From contig DAOUBT010000031.1 of NCBI GenBank assembly GCA_034432595.1, positions 1 to 64,000 of the forward strand: DNA of 64,000 nt, read 5' to 3'. Every line of letters starts with the position of its first letter. Within the stretch, counting starts at the first letter, position 1. Below are positions 8,701 through 16,187 of the stretch, piece by piece. The notes under the pieces were generated by a model. That model was given only the letters and a program-made list of their open reading frames with translations. It was not told where the DNA came from and did not search any database. The DNA comes from DAOTZR01 sp034432595 (GTDB lineage: Bacteria > Chloroflexota > Anaerolineae > B4-G1 > SLSP01). Position numbers and translations under genes: made by a program.

Positions 8701-10625
8701 GCGCCGGTCCCCCCATAAGGCGCAAGGGCGGCCTGCGCGGCCTCATCCTGCGCAGCGCTTCGTTCTGTTTCCAGCAGCGAGGGCAGCGTCCAACCGTGCA
8801 GGTCATAGCGCGGCTGCAGCAGGTCTTTTTCCAGGAGGAAATAGAGCTTGAGGAAGCCAGGGTCCTGTTCTTGCAGCGCGTAGACAGCCTCATCCACGGC
8901 CACGAGACCCAGCACCGCCGGTGTCCCCCCTTCCGCGCCGCTGACGGTCAGGCTCAGGTGCGCGGTATCGCCGGGCGCGTAGGTATCCTGCCCCGGCGTG
9001 ATGGTCACGTCCAAATCGCGCGCCTGTTCGACGACGACCAGGCGTGTATCGCGGTAAATCATGCCGTCCGCCGTCAGCGCGTAAGCGTGCAGTTCCAGCG
9101 TTCCGTAGTGGGTGGAATCGAGGTCAATCACGGCAAGGGCGCGCCGGTCTTTCAGCTCCAGCGCGCGCGTGCTGAGGGTTTGTCCGGCGCGCACCACGTC
9201 AAGATAGACAGTGCCCGTGCTCCAGGGAGCAAAAATCTCGGCCTTGAGGGTCTCGCCCACGGTGTAAACAGCGCGTTCCGGACGCAGCAGCAGCGCCTGT
9301 TCCGCGGCTTCGAGGGTGAGGGTGCGCGTGGCGGTGCGCCCCTGCGCATCCCGCGCGCTTATCGTCAGACTGGCATTGCTGCGGTCGGGGATGAAGCGCC
9401 ACTCGGCCAGTCCCGCCGCGCCGGTAGTGAGGGTCGCCGTCTGTCCCGCGGCGCTGAGGGTCAGCTCCGCCGTCACGGGGAGGCCATCGGGTGTGGCCGC
9501 CATCACGTAAACGATGTTCTCCACGCCGGGAACGAGCGTGCCGCTTTCGGGCACAGCCTCCAACACCAGGGGCTGCTGCGCCACCGGGATGCTAATGTGC
9601 GCGCGTTCAACGTGATCAGCCCCGTCTTTCACCTGCGCTTCCAGCAGGAAGGTGGCAAGCTGTTGTTCCGGATTGCCGGAAACGAAGTAAGGCGGCAGCT
9701 CGAACTCAAAGGCATACGTGCCTTGTGCGTCGGTCTGACCGACAAGGTGCAGCGCTTCCTGCAATTGCACGTCAAACGTGTAACCGATCAGCTCCAGGGT
9801 GCCTTCCACCGGCTTACCGAAGAAATAGTCCGCCTGAACGGTGCCGCGCACGGTTTCGCCGGGCAGGTAATAGGGGCGTTCGGTGCTGATGACGACGTGA
9901 AACTTGGGCAGCACGTAGGGTTCGACGGTGACGCTTGTTTCGGAAGTGGTGTCGCCCACGGTCGCCGTGATTTTGTACACGCCGCTATTGACCTCATCGG
10001 CCAGGGTGAAATCCACCGCCACGACCCCATAAGCCGAGGTGAGCAGGGAACGCCGCAGCACTTTGTTGCCCTTCGCGTCGCTGATGGTGATTTCTACGGG
10101 CTGCATCACGGCGGGGGCAAGGGTCATCGCGTCGAACGTCACGGCACGGATGTGGATGGTCTGCGTCGGCTGATAGATGGGCTTATCCGTGCTCACGAGC
10201 ACCTTAAAATCGCGCACCACATCCACCGGCTGTTCGATTTTGTCCTCGCCAAGGGGGGAGAGCGTTTGCACAACAAGCACGCTCTTGGGGTCAGCGTTAT
10301 CGGGGATGGTGAAGCGCGCCGCCACCACGCCCAGCTCGTCGGTCTCGCCCTCGTAGAGGGGCAAGGGAATCGTTTCGCTGGCCGGACGCAGGCCGATAAC
10401 GACTTTCGCCGCCGCAATGGGCGCACCGGAAGCCACGTTCCGCACGAGCACCCGTAAGGTCGCTTCAGCGCCGGGCGCGTAGCGCCCCTGCCCGACGACG
10501 TAAGTTGCCTGTTTAGCCACCTCCGGTGGATGCACAGCGCGCGTCAGCCAGTAGATGCCGCCACCCAACAGCAACAGCGCAATCAAAGCAACCCCTACGA
10601 TGAGCCATCCCAGACTTCTACGCAT
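5778..10625 (-). CDS. Alpha-2-macroglobulin family protein with an internal six-helix membrane domain
   Basis: A 1615-residue protein. Residues 1-31 are a membrane anchor (SLGWLIVGVALIALLLL). Residues about 60-640 are MG2-type beta domains (STDKPIYQPTQTIHIRAVTF is the MG hallmark) ending in GLVAVDEAVYAL. At about 668-852 come six strongly hydrophobic segments. The A2M domain follows (LLWMPEVLTDEQGRADLEVP, about 905), then a thioester motif PYGCFEQTSS at about 1124-1133, an alpha-toroid thioester domain and a receptor-binding-like beta domain to the end. Family members trap proteases by covalent thioester chemistry in the bacterial envelope. The membrane block replaces the usual protease bait region. 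Start chosen at ATG 10625, with AGGAGG eight bases upstream. No penicillin-binding protein 1C gene, the common partner of bacterial macroglobulins, is adjacent. Confidence 0.88.
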   Translation of the reverse strand: MRRSLGWLIVGVALIALLLLGGGIYWLTRAVHPPEVAKQATYVVGQGRYAPGAEATLRVLVRNVASGAPIAAAKVVIGLRPASETIPLPLYEGETDELGVVAARFTIPDNADPKSVLVVQTLSPLGEDKIEQPVDVVRDFKVLVSTDKPIYQPTQTIHIRAVTFDAMTLAPAVMQPVEITISDAKGNKVLRRSLLTSAYGVVAVDFTLADEVNSGVYKITATVGDTTSETSVTVEPYVLPKFHVVISTERPYYLPGETVRGTVQADYFFGKPVEGTLELIGYTFDVQLQEALHLVGQTDAQGTYAFEFELPPYFVSGNPEQQLATFLLEAQVKDGADHVERAHISIPVAQQPLVLEAVPESGTLVPGVENIVYVMAATPDGLPVTAELTLSAAGQTATLTTGAAGLAEWRFIPDRSNASLTISARDAQGRTATRTLTLEAAEQALLLRPERAVYTVGETLKAEIFAPWSTGTVYLDVVRAGQTLSTRALELKDRRALAVIDLDSTHYGTLELHAYALTADGMIYRDTRLVVVEQARDLDVTITPGQDTYAPGDTAHLSLTVSGAEGGTPAVLGLVAVDEAVYALQEQDPGFLKLYFLLEKDLLQPRYDLHGWTLPSLLETERSAAQDEAAQAALAPYGGTGALLRDTRAAAQAAVSTELRRAQERAAQSAMPYLYPLVFGLPLMVAGLAVGDLARQRRLLAGLLSGLAGLALFVLLGVALVRELVLWDWFMEMIWRYGLGLLFGMVALSLGAWIVQLVRSLQQRDLLRGLSLGFVLVYMGALVILGYVTILSGVTLPERVAIFILVGLGLVPLIYLVWSGRDVAERAWWSVAANVILALGLLVLPLVALSPMLRFSSPSKVVNDIEMLAGLGGTPVPGLPPMPETQATGEEAPSGPASTGQAPRLRQNFGETLLWMPEVLTDEQGRADLEVPLFDNITTWRITALAHTQDGRIGSATAPLRVFQDFFVDFDVPYALTQNDEVSLPVAVYNYLDEEQSLDVVLEQQDWFKPLDGLERTLTVGANDVTVVRFRIRVTAAQGRYRPVVWAYGERLSDATTSTHDVLIQPNGKRFDETWTINLSASTAFTQELSIPELAIPGTARLDIKVYLGVFSQLVEGMDAIFQMPYGCFEQTSSTTYPNVLALDYLHTTGQETPEIRLKAEQYINLGYQRLTTFEVEGGGFSLFGEAPADRMLTAYGLMEFSDMARVYPVDPAFVARAAEWLLKQQAADGSWENDRGLVHESSWQNLGNDRVPVTAYITWALIQAGYGDRPEVQAALSYLRAHHGEVDDAYALALVANALVAADAQDATTAQVLERLLALAQEEGDAIYWRSSIATMTGARETSASLETTALAAQALLKAGTSPMMSSRALTYLVRHKDPNGTWGTTQATILALKALLLGMDNSARPEMTVRAVWNGLESGVLNITPEAYDVVQGLSLTTVGNGLGTLVLRAEGSGEVLVQVTASYYLPWDVVPPSTPEEQPLELVVSYDRTALQVEDTVQVQVSVRLKEGLVNAALLDLGLPPGFSLVAEDLQQRIADDAALPAGATRITRYELTGRQVLVYVQDLQAGETLRFSYRLRARFPLRATIPASRAYDYYNPNSGVEQPPAEIEVTP

Positions 10626-10661
10626 GATAAGCCTCCTGTAGCGAAACCCGTGGGCCGGGTT

Positions 10662-10803
10662 CAAGCATAACGTTGATGAAAAGTGTCCGCGATTCGCGTG
10701 CTTTGGGCTAAATCACCATGGTCTGGAGATATGAACCGTTAGAGCAACCAGCCGCTAACAGGTTTACGAACCGCCGACACTTGCTTTCAAGACGTTATGC
10801 TTG
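10662..10803. repeat. 12-bp inverted repeat spanning the divergent intergenic region
   Basis: CAAGCATAACGT at 10662-10673 is exactly inverted as ACGTTATGCTTG at 10792-10803. The arms enclose 118 bases between the divergently transcribed macroglobulin and ccdA genes. Could be a pair of operators or the ends of a small nonautonomous element. Confidence 0.55.
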
Positions 10804-10840
10804 GGAGTTATGTTCCAACCCGTTTCAGTGTCTCGTATGG

Positions 10841-10846
10841 TATAAT
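10841..10846 (+). promoter_or_regulatory. -10 element of the ccdA promoter
   Basis: Perfect TATAAT, 50 bases before the ccdA start, in the gap between divergent genes. No convincing -35 is seen at 16-18 bases upstream. Confidence 0.5.
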
Positions 10847-10895
10847 ATAGACCTTCCTGAGCAAAAATAAAGTGGGATACAGGAGGAGTGAGGAC

Positions 10896-11609
10896 ATGGA
10901 TATGAGTTTAGGTGTGGCTTTTGGTGCGGGTCTGGTGGCGTTTCTGGCGCCGTGCGTGCTCCCTCTGGTACCGCTCTACCTGAGCTACCTGAGCGGGGTG
11001 ACCCTGAGCAGCGATGAGGCGCGTCCGCGCGCGTTGTTGGTGATGCACGCCGCGGCTTTTGTCGTGGGCTTCACGCTGGTGTTCGTAGCCCTGGGGACGG
11101 CCGCAGGCGCTCTGGGAAGTTTCCTGCGCGGCTCTACCCTGCGCACGCTCACGGCGCTGGCTTTGATTTTCTTCGGCCTGGTGTTGACGGGAGCGCTTAA
11201 GCTCACCTTTTTGGAAGGCACGTACCGTCTCCCCTGGCAGGGCCGGCGTGAATGGGGGCTGCTTTCGTCCTTGCTGGTGGGGATGACCTTCGCCGCGGGC
11301 TGGACGCCGTGCGCCGGTCCGGTGCTGGGGGCGATTCTGGCCCTCAGTGCACAGCAGGCCACGGCCACGCAGGGCGCGGCGCTGCTCCTGGCTTTTTCTG
11401 CCGGTCTGGGCGTGCCCTTTATCCTGGTGGCCTTCGGCATCGAGCCGCTCAATCGGCTGCTGCGCCGTTCGCAGCGGTACACGGCTTTCCTGCCCAAAAT
11501 AGCGGGCGTGTTTTTGCTGATCGCCGGCCTGGTGCTCCTCGTCAATGGACTGCCATGGCTGGTCCAACTTTTTGAAACCTGGGGGGTAGGATGGAACCTC
11601 GGCCTGTAA
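10896..11609 (+). CDS. ccdA: Cytochrome c biogenesis protein CcdA (DsbD-type thiol-redox membrane protein)
   Basis: A 237-residue, six-helix membrane protein that passes electrons from cytoplasmic thioredoxin across the membrane to extracytoplasmic thiol proteins, for example during cytochrome c maturation. Helix 1 carries FLAPCVLPLVPLYLSYLSG and helix 4 carries AGWTPCAGPVLGA; the cysteines of these two motifs form the redox pair. Length is that of stand-alone CcdA rather than full DsbD. Start chosen at ATG 10896, with AGGAGG at 10881-10886; an upstream GTG at 10872 precedes that site. Its 3' end overlaps the next gene by 19 bases, implying co-translation. Confidence 0.9.
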   Translation: MDMSLGVAFGAGLVAFLAPCVLPLVPLYLSYLSGVTLSSDEARPRALLVMHAAAFVVGFTLVFVALGTAAGALGSFLRGSTLRTLTALALIFFGLVLTGALKLTFLEGTYRLPWQGRREWGLLSSLLVGMTFAAGWTPCAGPVLGAILALSAQQATATQGAALLLAFSAGLGVPFILVAFGIEPLNRLLRRSQRYTAFLPKIAGVFLLIAGLVLLVNGLPWLVQLFETWGVGWNLGL

Positions 11610-12403
11610 TCAACGTGCCGGAGGGATTGAGTGAAGATGAGCTGGCCCGACGCATCGTTGAAGAGGCGCAGCGACAGACCCGCGAGCAGCAATTCCGCTC
11701 CATGGCGCCATGGGAACGCGCCTTGCTGGTGGGCTTGAAACGCCTCACTTATGGGATCACGCAGTACTGGTTAGCCCTCATCAACGCCATGCTGGCGTTC
11801 TATCTTGGGCTGGCTTTCCTGGCGCCGGTACTGGCCTACACGGGGCACCTTTCCACAGCCCACACCATCTACCGGACTTACAGCTTCGTCTGTCATCAGT
11901 ACCCCTTCCGCTCGTGGTTCTTATTCGGAGAACACAGCCACTACCCTCTGCAAACCCCCATCACCCTGGAGGATATGGCCCGCCTGCGCAACTTTATCGG
12001 CGGGGAGGGCTGGGGGTACAAAGTGGCCCTGTGCGAGCGAGATGTGGCGATTTACGGCAGCATGTTGCTCGGCGGGATGCTCTACGGCCTGTTGCGACGC
12101 AGCCGCCGCATCCGCGCCCTGCCTTTCGGCCTCGTCCTGCTTTTCGGCGTCCTGCCCATCGCGCTGGATGGCGGCCTGCAATGGCTCTCCTACGCGCTCA
12201 ACTACTTTGCGCCGGGCCTGATTGTCGTTCCGCACGAGACGACGGCCTTCATGCGCACCCTCACGGGCGCGCTATTCGGTCTTACCTTGATTGGATTCGC
12301 CTATCCGCAGGTGGATGAGGAATTTTTCCGCGAGACGGAGCGGCTCCTGTCCGATCAGTTGGAAGACATCGCGCAGCGTGAACGTCACGCCGAAGGGATT
12401 TAG
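11591..12403 (+). CDS. DUF2085 membrane protein
   Basis: A 270-residue protein with about five membrane helices. It contains FVCHQYPFRSW near residue 95 and ALCERDVAIYGS near 145, the conserved Cys/His-Gln and Cys-Arg-Asp signatures of DUF2085. Function of the family is unknown; the invariant cysteines and the overlap with ccdA suggest a thiol or metal-related role in the membrane, which is inference. The start lies within ccdA, preceded by GGGGGGTAGG. Confidence 0.8.
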   Translation: MEPRPVINVPEGLSEDELARRIVEEAQRQTREQQFRSMAPWERALLVGLKRLTYGITQYWLALINAMLAFYLGLAFLAPVLAYTGHLSTAHTIYRTYSFVCHQYPFRSWFLFGEHSHYPLQTPITLEDMARLRNFIGGEGWGYKVALCERDVAIYGSMLLGGMLYGLLRRSRRIRALPFGLVLLFGVLPIALDGGLQWLSYALNYFAPGLIVVPHETTAFMRTLTGALFGLTLIGFAYPQVDEEFFRETERLLSDQLEDIAQRERHAEGI

Positions 12404-12539
12404 CGGTTCGGCCTGCGCCCACGGCTATGACAGAGCAACACGGATCCATGCGGAAAGCTTGACCATCCGCGAAAATCCGAGTCTGAAAAAACAAGGCTGA
12501 ACCGTTACAAAAATTTTTCACTTTGAAACAGGAGGTGAT

Positions 12540-13406
12540 ATGCTTCCTCCATTCGACCCCATCATCATTCAATTTGGGCCGCGCGTCAACGGCGCGCCCA
12601 TCTTTGCCGTGCGCTGGTATGCGGTGCTGATTCTCACCGGCATCATCCTGGCGACGGTGCTCGCTGCCATTCAGGCTAAACGCGATGGCGAAAACGTGGA
12701 TAACGTGTGGGATGGCGTCGTCGTCATTGTCTTGATGGGCATCGTCGGCGCGCGCATCTACCACATCTTCTCCGAGCCGGTAGGCGGGTATGCCGGATGG
12801 CACTACTACCTGCAAAACCCGCAGAAAATCATCGCCATCTGGGAAGGCGGCCTGGGCATCTTCGGCGGCATCATCGGCGGCCTCCTTGGCGGTGCGCTTT
12901 TCGCCTGGAAGCGCAAACTCAACCTGTGGCAATGGATGGATTACGCCGCGGTGGGAATGCCGCTGGCGCAGGCTTTCGGGCGCTTCGGCAACTACATGAA
13001 CCGCGAACTGTACGGCCCGCCGACCACCCTGCCCTGGGGATTGCGCATCCCGGCGGAGTACCGCATCATGCCCTACACAGACATGACCACCTACCCACCG
13101 GACACCCTGTTCCATCCCACCTTCCTGTACGAATCGCTGGGGTGTCTGATGGTCTTCCTGGTGCTCTTCTGGCTGACCACGCACAAAAAGGACCAGCTCA
13201 AGCGTGGCGACCTTTCGTTAGGCTATCTCATGGGCTATGGGATAGTACGTTTTGGCGTGGAATTCCTGCGTCCGGATGCGTGGCGCTTCACGGCGGATCA
13301 GCCCTTAGCCGCGGCGCAGTGGTTCGCCCTGGCTTTCGTTCTTATCGCCGGAATTGGCATCGTGCTCAATCACCGCCTGAACAGGCCGGAAACGGCGCGC
13401 GCGTGA
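12540..13406 (+). CDS. lgt: Prolipoprotein diacylglyceryl transferase
   Basis: Lgt transfers a diacylglyceryl group from phosphatidylglycerol to the lipobox cysteine of preprolipoproteins, the first step of lipoprotein maturation. The 288-residue polytopic protein has the N-terminal RWYAVLILTGI region (about 25-35), the periplasmic GGLGIFGGIIGG segment and the family signature GRFGNYMNRELYG (about 147-159). Length matches the family. Ribosome site AGGAGGTG ends five bases before the ATG. The 3' end overlaps the convergent membrane-protein gene by 41 bases. Lipoproteins with lipoboxes occur elsewhere in this window (23.7 kb, 33.6 kb). Confidence 0.93.
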   Translation: MLPPFDPIIIQFGPRVNGAPIFAVRWYAVLILTGIILATVLAAIQAKRDGENVDNVWDGVVVIVLMGIVGARIYHIFSEPVGGYAGWHYYLQNPQKIIAIWEGGLGIFGGIIGGLLGGALFAWKRKLNLWQWMDYAAVGMPLAQAFGRFGNYMNRELYGPPTTLPWGLRIPAEYRIMPYTDMTTYPPDTLFHPTFLYESLGCLMVFLVLFWLTTHKKDQLKRGDLSLGYLMGYGIVRFGVEFLRPDAWRFTADQPLAAAQWFALAFVLIAGIGIVLNHRLNRPETARA

Positions 13407-14850
13407 ACAGTGCCGCTGTCTCGTCGGCGTAGAGCAGACACCAGGCCGGATCGGCGCGCAGCGCAGCGAACAGCGGCGCCTGCGTGGATACGTCGAGCAG
13501 CACGGTATTCACGCCGTAGGCGGCAAGGCGCTCCTCCCAGCCGGTTTGGGCCAGGCTGATGTGGAGGTAATCTTGCCAGATGTCGAACGTAAAAAGTTCG
13601 ATGCGCGTATCCACAAACACCGGATACGCGGGCGCGGCCCATTCGAGATAGCTGCCAAAAGCCATGGCGTTGAAGATCGGGCCGGGCGGCGCGGTGCGCA
13701 ACAGCGCCTCCGTGGCGGCCACCGGCGTTTCGGGGGATAGCAACCCGCGCTTTTGGGGGGACAGCGGCAAAAGCGCCTTAAAAGGCGGCAGGCCCAGGAC
13801 GACCGCGCCCAACAGCGCCACGGCGATGAGCTGATTGATGCGCCGCGTGACCGGGGTAAGCGGCGCAGAACGCATCCCCCAATGGGTTTCAAAAGTGGAT
13901 AAGGTTTCCGCCAACAGCGGCGCCAACGCCATCCCGAACCAGACAATGCCGCGCGACGTGCGGAGCGAGAGCGCCCCCAACACGAGCCAGGCCAGCACCT
14001 GCGCCGGGCGCGGACGCTGCGGAGCGAGCATCAACAGCGCACCGGAAAGCAACAGGCCGCCCAAAAACAGCGCACCGTCGAGGGTGGTGAACGTGGGCGG
14101 TGCCCATTCCGGGATGAGATTTTGGATGAGCGGATTACCCGTCATGCCCAGGGCGTAACGCAGCGCACCGAGGCCCTGCGGATTGAGCAGGCAGGCCAAC
14201 GCGGCGAGCGAGGCGGCAAGGCCCAGCGTCAGGATGGTGCGGACCTGCGCGCGCAGCGCGTCCAGGGCGCCAAGGCCGATTAAAGCCAGGCCGATGGGGA
14301 AAGACCCGTGGCCATTGACCCACAGCAGCATCCCCAGAGGCCACAGCGCAAGGTAGCGCACCTGCGCGGTGCGGCGATAGCCCAGCGAGCCGGTCAAAAT
14401 CAGGCTGGCCGCGAGAAAAGCCAGACCTTGCGGACGCACATTCCAATCGTTAAAGCCCAGGGCCGCAGCGAACAGTAAGCCCAACGCTGCCGCGCGCCAG
14501 CTTCCGCTGCTGCGATACGCGCTCCATAGCAGCAGGCCATACGCACCACCAACGACAAGCGTGTGCAGCATCAGCGTGGCGGAAACGCCGCCCAAACGGA
14601 AAGTGAGCGCGTAGGCTATCTGCGGCAGCCAGAAAATGCCGAAGGTATACGGCGCGCCCGCGCGCGTGTGCGTGAGCGTATCCACCAACGGCAGCGCGCG
14701 TGTGGTAAGCAGCGTCTCGCCCATGCGCAGATGCCACCAGAAATCCTGTGGCCGCACGGGATGAGTCTCCAGAAAAACCAGGATGCCGACCATAACCACC
14801 ATGGCCCACAGGTGTTCAATACGGATGGTTCGATCAAGTTGTCTTGGCAT
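13366..14850 (-). CDS. Polytopic membrane protein, glycosyltransferase-C-like
   Basis: A 494-residue protein with around ten membrane helices followed by a soluble tail of about 110 residues. The early WWHLRMGETLL (residues 38-48) and the late YPVFVDTRIELFTFDIW segment (about 410) recur in uncharacterised Chloroflexota membrane proteins of GT-C-like topology. The enzyme activity is unknown; transfer of sugars from lipid carriers is a possibility. Faces two GT87-type genes on the other strand, which suggests a shared envelope-glycan theme. Preceded by AAGGA seven bases before ATG. Confidence 0.6.
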   Translation of the reverse strand: MPRQLDRTIRIEHLWAMVVMVGILVFLETHPVRPQDFWWHLRMGETLLTTRALPLVDTLTHTRAGAPYTFGIFWLPQIAYALTFRLGGVSATLMLHTLVVGGAYGLLLWSAYRSSGSWRAAALGLLFAAALGFNDWNVRPQGLAFLAASLILTGSLGYRRTAQVRYLALWPLGMLLWVNGHGSFPIGLALIGLGALDALRAQVRTILTLGLAASLAALACLLNPQGLGALRYALGMTGNPLIQNLIPEWAPPTFTTLDGALFLGGLLLSGALLMLAPQRPRPAQVLAWLVLGALSLRTSRGIVWFGMALAPLLAETLSTFETHWGMRSAPLTPVTRRINQLIAVALLGAVVLGLPPFKALLPLSPQKRGLLSPETPVAATEALLRTAPPGPIFNAMAFGSYLEWAAPAYPVFVDTRIELFTFDIWQDYLHISLAQTGWEERLAAYGVNTVLLDVSTQAPLFAALRADPAWCLLYADETAALFTRAPFPACSGGD

Positions 14851-14984
14851 GGCCCGTTCCTTAGATAAAAGCTGTCCTTGCTCAGCTCAGTTTGTTATAA
14901 GCGTGGAATTGGAGTATCCTGTTCCCGTAGGGCAGGATTTACCCTATCCAGATGAAATATAAAATATTCTATCGGTAGAATAAG

Positions 14985-16187
14985 ATGCCCTTGCTTCGTT
15001 CGTCATGGATTACCTTACGTCGCCTGCGCGATTATCCGCGCCTGACAGGCATCGCCATGGCGCTGGTACTGCTGACGGATGGCCTGCTGCGCTCAGGGTG
15101 GATGGGCGGCCTGGGACAAATCATCGGCAGCGATTTCGTCACGCTCTACGCCGCCGGGCAGCTCTTCCGTGACGCCCCGCAACAGCTCTATGATTTTACC
15201 GCACAGCGCGCCGCTCAGCAAGCCCTCATCGCGCCCACACCCCTGCCGGGACTGAATCCCTTCATCAGCCCGCCCTATGTCGCCGCGGCTTACCGTCTGC
15301 TCACGGTAGTGCCCCTGCCCTGGGCCTTTGCACTGTGGACGGGGTTCGCACTCGTCTGCGCGCTGCTCGCGGCCCATCTCCTGGGGCGCGCTTTTGTGGC
15401 GGAAACGCTGCGCCGTGACGGGCTGAGTGCGACTCAGCTCGCAGTACTGGCGCTTTCTTCCTTCGCGTGCGTGTCGGGGTTGCGCGTGGGGCAGAATCAC
15501 ACCCTCACCCTGGCCCTGGTGAGCGCCCTGCTCGTGGCCCAACAGCGCAAGCGTTGGGTCTGGGTCGGGGTCTTGACGGGTCTCTTGCTCTACAAACCGC
15601 ACTTCACCCTGGGGTTGCTGATAGTCTGGGTGGCCTGGCAGCGTTGGGAGGCGCTGCTCGCTTTTGCCGCGGTAGCCGCGGCGTGGCTGGGTGCGACGGT
15701 GCTTTCCGCCGGCGTGAACCCCTTCATCCAATACCTGAAGCTAAGCCCCACCCTGCTGGCCCTCCCCTACACCGAAGGCTTCCCCGCTTACCTGTTCATC
15801 ACGCCACAGGGCCTGCTGCAAACTTTGCTGCCGCACAGCGCAGCGTTCTGGATTCAGGCGAGTTTTCAGGCGCTGGCGTTTCTGCTCGCCCTGGGCCTGT
15901 ACCGCCGCGCACGCCGCACTCAGGATGCGGATACCCTGTCCGCGGCGCTTCTGTACCCGCTGCTGGTGATGCCCTACGCGCTTTTGCATGACGCGCTGCT
16001 GCTCCTGCCGGCCCTGCTCCTGCTGGCGCGCGCTCATCCCACGCGCCGCCTGCGCGATGCGAGCATCCTCATCTACCTGGGGACGTTGTTCCTGCCCCTG
16101 CTGGGCTACGCCACGCATCTGGCGCTGCCCGCCCTGCTGACGCTGCTCGCGGGTTGGGTGTGGGTCAAGGAGGTGGAGGGCGTATGA
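14985..16187 (+). CDS. GT87/DUF2029 family membrane glycosyltransferase (copy 1)
   Basis: A 400-residue integral membrane protein. The hallmark DFVTLYAAGQLF at about residue 44, QQLYDFTAQ, and NPFISPPYVAAAYRLL match the GT87 family, whose characterised members transfer mannose from polyprenyl-phosphate-mannose to lipid acceptors outside the membrane. The catalytic Asp is expected to be in the GSDF motif. It overlaps the next, homologous gene by four bases (ATGA), so the two form a tandem duplicated operon. The ribosome site is weak. Confidence 0.75.
   Translation: MPLLRSSWITLRRLRDYPRLTGIAMALVLLTDGLLRSGWMGGLGQIIGSDFVTLYAAGQLFRDAPQQLYDFTAQRAAQQALIAPTPLPGLNPFISPPYVAAAYRLLTVVPLPWAFALWTGFALVCALLAAHLLGRAFVAETLRRDGLSATQLAVLALSSFACVSGLRVGQNHTLTLALVSALLVAQQRKRWVWVGVLTGLLLYKPHFTLGLLIVWVAWQRWEALLAFAAVAAAWLGATVLSAGVNPFIQYLKLSPTLLALPYTEGFPAYLFITPQGLLQTLLPHSAAFWIQASFQALAFLLALGLYRRARRTQDADTLSAALLYPLLVMPYALLHDALLLLPALLLLARAHPTRRLRDASILIYLGTLFLPLLGYATHLALPALLTLLAGWVWVKEVEGV

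Noticed and set aside
8622..10457. A 611-codon plus-strand frame opposite the macroglobulin gene
   Set aside because: High GC content keeps the antisense frame open; its composition is Arg/Gly/His-rich and it has no domain, while the minus-strand protein is clear.
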